From CAZXBB01 sp964638815 (GTDB taxonomy: Bacteria > Planctomycetota > Phycisphaerae > Phycisphaerales > SM1A02): a stretch of DNA of 8,009 bases. The notes below the pieces were generated by a model. It was not told the origin of the DNA. It made no database searches and saw only the letters and a list, made by a program, of their open reading frames with translations. The DNA is taken from positions 1 to 8,009 of the forward strand of contig CAZXBB010000208.1 in assembly GCA_964638815.1 (NCBI GenBank). Direction: 5' to 3'. The translations under genes and the position numbers were made by a program. Shown in pieces: positions 1-6,508 of the stretch (within the stretch, counting starts at the first letter, position 1; each line of letters starts with the position of its first letter).

Positions 1-18
1 CTCGTCCCCTGGGTTTCG

Positions 19-84
19 GGTGCAGGCGGGGGCGCCTGCACCACAACAAGGCCGGCCTTCCGGCGCCTTGCCGATCCCGCCGTT
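19..84. repeat. Intergenic palindromic repeat, direct copy 1
   Basis: This unit matches 148-213 with one mismatch (C at 64 versus G at 193); weaker similarity continues left to about position 1, so the element may start outside the window. It opens with a perfect 10-bp inverted repeat, arms GGTGCAGGCG (19-28) and CGCCTGCACC (33-42), around a GGGG loop. A second perfect palindrome, AAGGCCGGCCTT, follows at 48-59. It contains no gene. It lies downstream of the minus-strand operon ending at 232, so the hairpin could protect or end that transcript, but no T-tract follows on the minus strand. A REP-like dispersed repeat is the simplest reading. Confidence 0.85.
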
Positions 85-104
85 CGTGTCAGAATCAGCG
101 CCTT

Positions 105-132
105 GTGGTGCTGGCGCCCCCGCAAGCACCAC
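105..132. repeat. Diverged inverted copy of the hairpin repeat
   Basis: Arms GTGGTGCTGGCG (105-116) and CGCAAGCACCAC (121-132) pair over 12 positions with one mismatch around a CCCC loop. Read on the minus strand it resembles the hairpins at 19-42 and 148-171: the same GGTGC start, a GGGG loop, and a following CACCACAAGGC-like flank that lacks three bases found in the direct copies. One base pair of the stem is changed on both sides (A-T in the direct copies, T-A here), so pairing is kept. It sits between the two direct copies, giving a direct-inverted-direct order. Confidence 0.7.
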
Positions 133-147
133 CTAACCGGGGGTTGG

Positions 148-213
148 GGTGCAGGCGGGGGCGCCTGCACCACAACAAGGCCGGCCTTCCGGGGCCTTGC
201 CGATCCCGCCGTT
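148..213. repeat. Intergenic palindromic repeat, direct copy 2
   Basis: This is the second copy of the unit at 19-84, offset by exactly 129 bp. Its hairpin arms are 148-157 and 162-171 around GGGG, and its AAGGCCGGCCTT palindrome is at 177-188. In this copy the sequence also allows CAAGGCC (176-182) to pair with GGCCTTG further right. Similarity stops after position 213, 18 bp before the stop codon of the di-heme peroxidase gene. The whole stretch 1-231 holds these repeats and no recognisable gene. Confidence 0.85.
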
Positions 214-231
214 GCGCCCTGACTCACGACG

Positions 232-1551
232 TCACGGACCCTGAGCGGCGGGCGGCGCAGCGACGGGCGCAGCGGACCGCGCAGCAAACGGCGCAGCGCC
301 CCAGGGCGGCGGCGGGACCGGACCCGTCAGCGACTCGAGGAACGCGGTCATGTCCGGCACGGAGAACCGGCCGACCTGCTCCAGCAGCGGATCGAGGTGA
401 CCGATCGCGGGCTCCCCGCGCTCCACGTAGAAGTCGAGCACGGCCTCCAGCGTCTCGAACTGACCGGCGTGACCGTACGGGGCCGTACGGGCGACGTTGC
501 GAAGCGACGGCGTGCGGAACGCGCCGAGCGCGTCCGCGAAGTCGCGGTTCAGATAGGTCAGCTCCGGGTTCGACGCGGCGTCGCTGAACGCTGCGTCGGA
601 GCGGAACGGATCCGCGAGCAGCCGGCGCACGCCGTCCGCGCGGCCGGGGTCCGGCGCGACGCGGTCGGGCGGCTCGGGCAGGCCGAGATTGTGGAACGCG
701 AAGTCCGTGAAAAGCGGGCCGTTGTGGCAGTGGATGCAGCCGGCGTCGCCCAGGAACGCGCGCAGCCCGCGCACCGCGGCCGGCGGGAGATGACCACCGC
801 CCCGCGGATCGCCCGCGCGCAGCGCCGCGACGTAGGCGTCGAACGGCGCGGCGCCCGGCGTGAGCCGACGCTCGTAGGCGGCGATCGCCTTCGCCGCCCC
901 GACGAACATCGCGTCAACTGCATCGCGCACGGTCGCGGGGAGCTCCGTCCAGGCCTCCGCGGCCTGCGCGGCCGAGGCCGGAACGGGCTGCGCGGCGAAG
1001 TACGCGTCAAGGTCCGGCGCGATCGGACCGAGCACGCGCTCGACCTGGTCACGGTATTGGTCCCGCAGGAGCCGCGCGACGAGCAGGCGGTGCGAGCCCA
1101 TCTCGTTCCCGTCCTCGATCGGCTGGAGCGCCTGCGACCACAGCGAGTCCTTGCGGCCGTCCCACGTCAGGAAGGGCGACCACGCCGCCCCGAGCACGCT
1201 CCCGGCGTGGCGCGGCGCCGGGCCGATTCCCACCGCCGTCGTCCGCCCGTCCGTGAAGTACCGCGCGGGGTCATGGCAGGTCGCGCACGAGACGGCCCCG
1301 TTGCCGCTCAGACGCGCGTCGAAGAAGAGCGCGTGGCCGAGCGCGGCCGCGTCGTCGTCGTCGGCGAGCCGGTTGTGCGGCGCGGGCGGGCAGGGGGTCA
1401 CCGGCGACAGGCTGAGGATCACGACGCGCTCGCGATCGCTCCACGCGTCGGACGCCTCCCGCTCGCCCTCCCTGGTGCACGCCGACGCGAGCAGAGCGAC
1501 GTTCGCGGACAGCACGACCAGCACGACTTGTGCGCGGCGCGGACCGCTCAT
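232..1551 (-). CDS. Di-heme cytochrome c peroxidase / MauG-family protein, probable lipoprotein
   Basis: The product is 439 residues, a member of the di-heme cytochrome c peroxidase/MauG superfamily, which reduces H2O2 or uses it for high-valent heme chemistry in the periplasm. Two CXXCH heme sites are visible: CATCH at 89-93 and CIHCH at 272-276. Other family landmarks are LFFDARLS (75-82), the WDGR segment (130-133), the EMG segment with Glu150, and RTPSLRNVARTAPYGHAG (346-363). The usual 'APYMHDG' motif reads APYGHAG here. Tyr375 in VLDFYVERG lies where classical peroxidases have a Met ligand, which suggests MauG-like ligation (inference from remembered alignments). The N-terminus is hydrophobic and ends ASAC (22-25), a non-ideal lipobox. 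A Pro/Ala-rich tail follows residue 410. The start at 1551 overlaps the putA stop as ATGA; a GGAG lies only 2 nt before the ATG, so translational coupling is likely. Confidence 0.92.
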   Translation of the reverse strand: MSGPRRAQVVLVVLSANVALLASACTREGEREASDAWSDRERVVILSLSPVTPCPPAPHNRLADDDDAAALGHALFFDARLSGNGAVSCATCHDPARYFTDGRTTAVGIGPAPRHAGSVLGAAWSPFLTWDGRKDSLWSQALQPIEDGNEMGSHRLLVARLLRDQYRDQVERVLGPIAPDLDAYFAAQPVPASAAQAAEAWTELPATVRDAVDAMFVGAAKAIAAYERRLTPGAAPFDAYVAALRAGDPRGGGHLPPAAVRGLRAFLGDAGCIHCHNGPLFTDFAFHNLGLPEPPDRVAPDPGRADGVRRLLADPFRSDAAFSDAASNPELTYLNRDFADALGAFRTPSLRNVARTAPYGHAGQFETLEAVLDFYVERGEPAIGHLDPLLEQVGRFSVPDMTAFLESLTGPVPPPPWGAAPFAARSAAPVAAPPAAQGP

Positions 1552-4541
1552 GGCTCCGGTGCGAAGCCGCGTCGCATCGTGTTCTCGCAGATCGACCTGG
1601 GCTCCACGAAGTGCAGGAGATAGTTCGGCCCGCCCGCCTTCGTGCCGACGCCGGAGAGCCGGAATCCGCCGAACGGCTGGCGGCCGACGAGGGCGCCGGT
1701 GATCGCACGGTTGATGTAGAGGTTGCCGACGCGGAAGTCGGCGCGCGCCCTGGCGATGTGCGACGGCTTGCGCGAGTAGAGACCGCCGGTCAGTGCGTAA
1801 ACCGTGTTCGCCGCCATTTCCATCGCGTCGTCGAAGGTCTTCGCCCGCATCACCGACAGGACCGGGCCGAATATCTCCTCCTGCGCGAGCGTGGAATCCG
1901 GCGGGACGTCGGCGAAGATGTGCGGCGCGACGTAGTCGCGGCCCGCGGCGAGCCGGTCGGCGGAAGGGACGTCCATTGCGAGCGGGAGCCGGGCCTCGGT
2001 CCTGCCGCGCTCGATGTGCTGCACAATCGAATCGTGCGCCGCGCGGTCGATCACCGGGCCGAGGTCGACGCCCGGGATGAGCGGGTCGCCGAGACGCAGC
2101 GACTTCGTCGACTCGATCAGCCGCTCGAGGAAGACGTCGTGCACCGAGTCGTGCACGATCACCCGCGAGCATGCCGAGCACTTCTGGCCCTGGTAGCCGA
2201 ACGCGCTCTGCCGCACGCCGACCACCGCCTCGTCGAGATCGGCGGAGGCATCGACGATGATCGCGTTCTTGCCGCCCAGCTCCGAGATCACCTTCTTGAT
2301 GTGACGCTGCCCCGGCTGCACCTGCCCGGCGGCGCCGACGATGTCGAGGCCGACCTCCATCGAGCCGGTGAAGGCGATGATCGCGGTGCGGCGGTCGCGC
2401 ACGAGCTTCGCGCCGACCGTGCGCCCGGGGCCCGCCATGAAGTGGACGACGTCGTCGGGGCAGCCCGCCTCGAGCAGGATCTCGTAGAAGGTGTGGCCGA
2501 TCCCGAGCGTCGAACCGGCGGGCTTGATGATGGCCGGGTTGCCCGTCACGAGCGCCGCCGTAGTCATGCCGCAGAGGATCGCGAGCGGGAAGTTCCACGG
2601 TGCGATCACGACCGCGACGCCCCGCGGCTGGTGGACGACCTCGTCGAGCTCGCCGACGAACCGACCGAGCCGCTGGCGCTCGAAGAGCGGCACCGCCATC
2701 CGCGCGTAGTACTCGCAGAAGTCGATCGCCTCGCACACCTCGCCGTCGGCCTCGCGCCAGACCTTGCCGGCCTCGCGGATCACGATGCCGCACAGCTCGT
2801 CGCGACGCTCGCGCATGAGCGCGGCCGCGCGGACCAGGACGCCGGAGCGATCGCGGGGTGGCCGCGCCCGCCACGCCGGGAGCGCGGCGGCGGCGGCGGC
2901 GAGGGCGCGCTCGGCGTCGTCCTCGGTCGCGTCGGCCTTCACGGTGGGGACCTTCGCGTCGCGGATCGCCTTCGCGAACACCTCGCGCACGTGGCTCTGC
3001 GCAAAGTCGCGCGTCGGTTCGCTCATGAACGGGCGCTCGTCGCCGACGCCCTTGACGGCGGGCGAGAGCATGTGACGCTCGGCTGCGTGTCGTGTCGTCT
3101 CGATACCGGGATCGGGCGCCTGGAACCGGCGGTGGGGCGATGCGAGCAGCTCGTCCGTCGAGGCGTCGTCGGCGAAGCCCGCGCGCAGCCAGGATTCGTT
3201 GGACGTGTTCTCGAGGAGGCGACGCACGAGGTACGCCATCCCGGGGATCATCTCGCCGACCGGCACGTACTCGCGCAGACGCAGGCCGCTCTCGACGACG
3301 GCCGCCTTGAGCTGGTCGCCCATGCCATGCAGCATCTGGAGCTCGAGCGCCTCCGGCGGGAGCCCGCTCCTCTCGAGCACGGCGAGGGCGTATGCGATCG
3401 ACCGCGCGTTGTGGGAGCCGAGCGCGAGCTTGACGCCGCCCTCGTCGGCGCGACCCGGCATGGACTCGATGAACTGCTTCGTCATCCGCTCGAAGCACGC
3501 GTCGGTGTCCGCCTTGCGGCTCCACACCGGGATCGGCCAGCCCTGCTGCTCGGCGTGGATCGTCTCGTAGTCCCAGTAGGCGCCCTTGACGAGCCGGACC
3601 GTGACCCGGCGCCCGCTCGCCTTCGCCCACGACACGATGCGACGTGCATCGTCGTCGCCGCTGCGCAGGTACGCCTGCATCGCGAGACCGGCCGGGAAGT
3701 CGATCTCGTCGCAGCAGCGCATGAAGAGGTCGAGCGTGAGGTCTTTGAACTCGTGCTGCTCCATGTCGAAGTTGATGTGAACGTTCCGCTCGCGGGCCCG
3801 CTCGAGGATCGGGCGCAGGGCGGCGACGAGCTCGTCGATGGTGCGCTCCGCGCAGATCGGATCGGTCGAGGCGTGCAGCGCGCTGAGCTTGATGGAGACG
3901 TTGGTGCGCGGGATGGGGCCGAGGTGGTCGCGCTCGAGGCGTTCCCTCGCGGGCCAGGCGGCGACGGCGTCGGGCAGGTCCCGCACGAGGTCGAGGTACT
4001 TCTGCCGGCACATCTCCGCCTCGGCCCGGCTGACGCACGCTTCGCCGAGGAGATCGACGGAGAACGCCATGCCCTTGTCCCAGAGCTTGCGGAGCATCGG
4101 TTGCGCCGACTTCGCGTCGGTGCCCGCGATGAACTTCTCGGCCATCGAGGTGATCTGGCCGGTGATCGTGCGGGTCATCGTGCCCTTCAGCAGGCCGCCG
4201 GCCTTGAGGCTCATGCCGAGACCGGGCGGCAGCGTGACGCCGGGCTGCGAGAGGTAGTCAACGAGATGGTCGTGCACCTGCTCGGGCGTCGTCAGACGCG
4301 GGTACGCGTCCACGAAGCGGAAGAGCTGCACCTTGAACGCCTCGTCCTGCATCGCCCAGTCCATGAGCTTGTCGGACCAGAACGCCGCGGACAGGATGCC
4401 GGCCCTGTGCTTCTTCGCGCGCTTGAGAATGTCGGCGCCGATTCGACGCACGGCGTCCTCGAGGGCGGGGTCGGCGGGCGGAATGGGCTCGCCGTGATCC
4501 GGCGCGGAGGAGGTCATGGGGTCGGAGGTGATGAGGGACAT
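1548..4541 (-). CDS. putA: Bifunctional proline dehydrogenase / L-glutamate gamma-semialdehyde dehydrogenase (PutA, short type)
   Basis: The 997-residue product oxidises proline to P5C with FAD and then glutamate semialdehyde to glutamate with NAD+. An alpha-helical N-terminal domain (about 30-170) includes AMQDEAFKVQLFRFVD. The PRODH barrel (about 205-460) shows SIKLSALH (216-223), RLVKGAYWDYE (316-326) and YLVRRL (437-442), whose two arginines bind the proline carboxylate in this family. The aldehyde dehydrogenase half (about 515-985) shows APWNFPLAI (647-655), ELGGKN (754-759), catalytic Cys788 in GYQGQKCSA, EEIFGPVL (888-895) and the P5CDH-type segment PFGGFRLSGVGTKAGGP (956-972). The length matches minimal PutAs of about 1000 residues; E. 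coli PutA is 1320. There is no ribbon-helix-helix DNA-binding domain, so it should not repress its own gene. Neither Met1 nor Met9 (4517) has a Shine-Dalgarno; Met1 is preferred because a -10-like box lies 6 nt upstream. Confidence 0.97.
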   Translation of the reverse strand: MSLITSDPMTSSAPDHGEPIPPADPALEDAVRRIGADILKRAKKHRAGILSAAFWSDKLMDWAMQDEAFKVQLFRFVDAYPRLTTPEQVHDHLVDYLSQPGVTLPPGLGMSLKAGGLLKGTMTRTITGQITSMAEKFIAGTDAKSAQPMLRKLWDKGMAFSVDLLGEACVSRAEAEMCRQKYLDLVRDLPDAVAAWPARERLERDHLGPIPRTNVSIKLSALHASTDPICAERTIDELVAALRPILERARERNVHINFDMEQHEFKDLTLDLFMRCCDEIDFPAGLAMQAYLRSGDDDARRIVSWAKASGRRVTVRLVKGAYWDYETIHAEQQGWPIPVWSRKADTDACFERMTKQFIESMPGRADEGGVKLALGSHNARSIAYALAVLERSGLPPEALELQMLHGMGDQLKAAVVESGLRLREYVPVGEMIPGMAYLVRRLLENTSNESWLRAGFADDASTDELLASPHRRFQAPDPGIETTRHAAERHMLSPAVKGVGDERPFMSEPTRDFAQSHVREVFAKAIRDAKVPTVKADATEDDAERALAAAAAALPAWRARPPRDRSGVLVRAAALMRERRDELCGIVIREAGKVWREADGEVCEAIDFCEYYARMAVPLFERQRLGRFVGELDEVVHQPRGVAVVIAPWNFPLAILCGMTTAALVTGNPAIIKPAGSTLGIGHTFYEILLEAGCPDDVVHFMAGPGRTVGAKLVRDRRTAIIAFTGSMEVGLDIVGAAGQVQPGQRHIKKVISELGGKNAIIVDASADLDEAVVGVRQSAFGYQGQKCSACSRVIVHDSVHDVFLERLIESTKSLRLGDPLIPGVDLGPVIDRAAHDSIVQHIERGRTEARLPLAMDVPSADRLAAGRDYVAPHIFADVPPDSTLAQEEIFGPVLSVMRAKTFDDAMEMAANTVYALTGGLYSRKPSHIARARADFRVGNLYINRAITGALVGRQPFGGFRLSGVGTKAGGPNYLLHFVEPRSICENTMRRGFAPEP

Positions 4542-4553
4542 GGGCCGAGTATA
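4542..4553 (-). promoter_or_regulatory. Candidate leaderless -10 element for putA
   Basis: On the minus strand TATACT (4548-4553) is followed by six bases and then the putA ATG at 4541. It matches the TATAAT consensus at five of six positions. With the usual distance from -10 to start point, transcription would begin at or next to the A of the ATG. No good -35 is visible in the GC-rich spacer, and there is no ribosome binding site. This is an inference from spacing alone. Confidence 0.45.
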
Positions 4554-4566
4554 TCTGGATCGGTTG

Positions 4567-4614
4567 CCCCGGTCGCCGGGGTCGGGTGCCCGTCTCCGGG
4601 GCGCCGGACCCCGG
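4567..4614 (-). other. GC-rich hairpins between the ATP-grasp gene and putA
   Basis: Two stems fit in the 78-bp gap (4542-4619). One is CCCCGG (4567-4572) with CCGGGG (4576-4581) around a 3-nt loop. The other is CCGGGG (4596-4601) with CCCCGG (4609-4614) around a 7-nt loop. They lie just after the stop codon of the ATP-grasp gene in the direction of transcription. No run of T follows, so this is not a standard intrinsic terminator; it could attenuate or separate the upstream gene from putA. At this base composition such stems also occur by chance. Confidence 0.3.
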
Positions 4615-4619
4615 CTGAG

Positions 4620-5489
4620 TCAGCTCAGCCGCGCGTGCAGAGCCTCCGCGAGACGCCGGGCGGCGCCGGTGTCGTGGCGGAAGAAGAGCAGCGGCTCGAT
4701 CAGCTCCAGCTCGGTGAGGCACAACGCGCCGTCGTCGTCGCGCAGGAAGTCCGCCCGCGCGTACAGGAGGTCGTCGAACCCCGTGGCGTCGAGGGCGCGG
4801 CGGGCGTCGGCGATGTCGCCGGCGGTCAGTGTCGTCGGCTCGTCGTGCGCGCCGAAGTCGTCCTGGACGCGGTAGTCGCCCGGCACCGGCCGTTTGCGCA
4901 CGGCGTGCGAGAACGCCCGGTCGATGAAGATCGCCGAGACCTCGCCCTCCGTCTCCACCTTCGCGAGGTATGGCTGGAGCAGCATGTCCTCGACGGCGAG
5001 CAGGCGATCGACGTGCGCCTGCGCCGCGGCGAGGTCCGCTGCGCGATCCGTGAAGCGCAGCGTCTCGCGCGCCGTGGCGCCGATGGCGGGCTTGAGGAAC
5101 GCGCGCGACCAGCCGCGCTCGGCGAGCGTCGCGCAGAGGTCCACCGTGGCGCCCGTCTCCAGCCAGACCGTCGGCACCGTGCGCACGCCGCGCCCGGCGA
5201 GGTCGCGCAGGTAGCTCTTGTGAGAGTTCCACCGCACGACGGGCAGGGGGTTGAACAGCCGCGTCTCGGCGGATACGCGCTCGGTCCAGGCCGCGAACTC
5301 GTCGTGACGCTCCATGTAGTCCCACGTGGTGCGCAGGACGCATGCGTCGAAGCCGCTCCAGTCGACCGAGGGGTCGGTCCAGGAGGGGGCGCGGACGTCG
5401 TGGCCGAGCGACTCCAGCGCCGCGTGGAGCGGCGTCTCGTCGTTCTGCCAGTCCGGCAGGTGGTCGTACGTGGCGAGGGCGATGTTCAT
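4620..5489 (-). CDS. ATP-grasp domain protein, RimK/DcsG-like
   Basis: The 289-residue product looks like a cytoplasmic ATP-grasp ligase of the glutathione synthetase/RimK superfamily, nearest in my recollection to the group containing DcsG (O-ureido-D-serine cyclo-ligase) and many uncharacterised proteins. The family-like start MNIALATYDHLPDW fixes the initiation at 5489; an in-frame ATG at 5546 would add an unlike extension. RTTWDYMER (53-61), an ATP-contacting FLKPAIGA (131-138), MLLQPYL (169-175), EGEVSAIFID (181-190), FSHAVRKRP with GDYRVQ (193-209) and an acidic TELELIEP near the C-terminus (259-266), likely the Mg2+ ligands, are all present. ATP-grasp enzymes activate a carboxylate as an acyl phosphate and join it to an amine or thiol; the substrates cannot be read from sequence. 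It lies 78 bp upstream of putA on the same strand, so a shared transcript is possible. No Shine-Dalgarno is visible. Confidence 0.82.
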   Translation of the reverse strand: MNIALATYDHLPDWQNDETPLHAALESLGHDVRAPSWTDPSVDWSGFDACVLRTTWDYMERHDEFAAWTERVSAETRLFNPLPVVRWNSHKSYLRDLAGRGVRTVPTVWLETGATVDLCATLAERGWSRAFLKPAIGATARETLRFTDRAADLAAAQAHVDRLLAVEDMLLQPYLAKVETEGEVSAIFIDRAFSHAVRKRPVPGDYRVQDDFGAHDEPTTLTAGDIADARRALDATGFDDLLYARADFLRDDDGALCLTELELIEPLLFFRHDTGAARRLAEALHARLS

Positions 5490-5500
5490 GGTGGCCGGGC

Positions 5501-5529
5501 ATGGTAGCTTCCGGGCGCCGGGGTACGAT
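5501..5529. promoter_or_regulatory. Divergent promoter region with facing -10-like boxes
   Basis: In the 71-bp gap between the divergent starts, TACCAT on the minus strand (5501-5506) lies 11 nt before the ATP-grasp ATG. TACGAT on the plus strand (5524-5529) lies 31 nt before the hydrolase ATG. The boxes are 17 bp apart and form a near-symmetric pair (ATGGTA and TACGAT arms) around CCGGGCGCCGG. Each box occupies the -35 slot of the other, so no separate -35 is available. The minus-strand leader would be only about 4-5 nt. The evidence is pattern only. Confidence 0.35.
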
Positions 5530-5546
5530 GCCGTGTCCGCCAACAC

Positions 5547-5551
5547 AGGAG
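5547..5551 (+). promoter_or_regulatory. Shine-Dalgarno AGGAG for the metallo-hydrolase gene
   Basis: AGGAG lies 9 nt before the ATG at 5561. It settles this start over in-frame upstream ATGs, which would place the signal peptide internally. It is the only clear, well-spaced Shine-Dalgarno in the window. Confidence 0.75.
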
Positions 5552-5560
5552 CCCGCCACG

Positions 5561-6448
5561 ATGATCAACCTCGCCCGTGCCGCCGCCGTCACCCTCTTCG
5601 TCGCGACCGCGGTCGCCCGTCCCGCTCAGAACGTCGAGATCAGGCGGACCCGCGTCGCCGACGGCGTCTACATGCTGGAGGGGCAGGGCGGCAACATCGG
5701 ACTCTCGGTGGGGGACGACGGCGTGTTCATGATCGACGACCAGTACGCGCCGCTCACGCCGAAGATCCTCGAGGCCGTGGCGGCGCTCACCGACGCGCCG
5801 GTGCGCTTCGTCGTGAACACGCACTGGCACGGCGACCACACCGGCGGCAACGAGAACCTCGGCAAGGCCGGCGCCGTCATCGTTGCGCACGAGAACGTCC
5901 GTGCCCGCATGAGCACGGAGCAGTTCGTCGCCGCGTTCAACATGCGCACGCCCGCCGCGCCGGAAGTCGCGCTGCCGGTGATCACGTTTACCGACTCGGT
6001 CACGTTCCACTGGAACGACGACGAGCTGCGCGTGTTCCACGTCGAGCACGCCCACACGGACGGCGACGCCGTCATCCACTTCCGCAAGGCGAACGTCGTG
6101 CATGCGGGCGACACGTTCTTCAACGGCATGTACCCCTTCATCGACGCCGGCACCGGGGGCACCGTGGACGGCATGATCGCCGCGACCGATCGCATCCTCG
6201 CCATCGCGAACGACCGCACGCGGATCATCCCAGGGCACGGGCCGCTCTCGGACCGCGCCGGGCTGCGCGAGTTCCGCGGGATGCTGGTCACCGTGCGCGA
6301 CCGCGTGCGCAGGCTCATGGACGAGGGTCAATCGAAGGAGGAGATCATCGCCGCGAAGCCGACACGGGACCTCGACGCGACGTGGGGCAACGGATTTCTC
6401 GAGCCCGACGTCTGGATAGGCATCGTCGTGGATGCGATGGGAGAGTGA
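5561..6448 (+). CDS. Exported metallo-beta-lactamase-fold metallo-hydrolase
   Basis: The 295-residue product has a signal peptide (hydrophobic residues 7-19, likely cut after AVA at 17-19), so it probably acts in the periplasm. The fold's metal ligands are complete: THWHGDH gives His88, His90, Asp92 and His93; AHTDGD gives His165; HAGDTFF gives the bridging Asp184; PGHGP gives His226. A bridging Asp points to a two-metal hydrolase of glyoxalase II type rather than a class B3 beta-lactamase, which lacks this residue. The start NVEIRRTRVADGVYMLEG and the segment GGTVDGMIAATDRIL resemble exported MBL proteins often loosely named 'cyclase' or SoxH-like. The substrate is unknown. It is transcribed away from the ATP-grasp gene, and 60 bp separate it from the next gene, which has its own promoter candidate. 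Confidence 0.9.
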   Translation: MINLARAAAVTLFVATAVARPAQNVEIRRTRVADGVYMLEGQGGNIGLSVGDDGVFMIDDQYAPLTPKILEAVAALTDAPVRFVVNTHWHGDHTGGNENLGKAGAVIVAHENVRARMSTEQFVAAFNMRTPAAPEVALPVITFTDSVTFHWNDDELRVFHVEHAHTDGDAVIHFRKANVVHAGDTFFNGMYPFIDAGTGGTVDGMIAATDRILAIANDRTRIIPGHGPLSDRAGLREFRGMLVTVRDRVRRLMDEGQSKEEIIAAKPTRDLDATWGNGFLEPDVWIGIVVDAMGE

Positions 6449-6474
6449 CGGCGGCGGGTCCGAGCCGATTTCGC

Positions 6475-6508
6475 TTGATCGTGCCCCGCCGGTCCTTACA
6501 TTGGGGCC
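6475..6508 (+). promoter_or_regulatory. Candidate leaderless promoter for the propeller/dockerin gene
   Basis: TTGATC (6475-6480) and TACATT (6497-6502) are spaced by 16 bp, resembling -35 and -10 boxes (four of six consensus matches each). The -10-like box is followed by exactly six bases and then the ATG at 6509, the same geometry as putA. The six bases are GGGGCC, not a typical Shine-Dalgarno. This predicts a transcript starting at or beside the start codon. Confidence 0.45.

Noticed and set aside
1..231. CRISPR array at the left edge
   Set aside because: There are only two direct units with a 129-bp period, internal hairpins and an inverted copy between them. Repeat length, spacing and absence of cas genes do not fit CRISPR.
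473..491. Tandem CCGTACGG-type palindromes
   Set aside because: They lie inside the codons for the conserved RTAPYG motif of the peroxidase, so protein constraint and codon bias explain them.
2885..2905. GCG/GGC trinucleotide run inside putA
   Set aside because: It encodes an alanine stretch at the start of the aldehyde dehydrogenase half (about residues 548-553) and is ordinary for a GC-rich gene.
1552..4038. Upstream in-frame extension of the peroxidase gene reaching 4038 on the minus strand
   Set aside because: It is an out-of-frame reading of putA, rich in Arg and Pro. The true start is the ATG at 1551, directly before a signal-type N-terminus and overlapping the putA stop.
1530..5507. 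A 1325-codon plus-strand open frame antisense to putA and the ATP-grasp gene
   Set aside because: It runs opposite to two genes with clear family motifs. Its translation is low-complexity, rich in Arg, Val, Glu, Asp and His, with no recognisable domain. Long antisense frames are expected at this GC content and codon bias.
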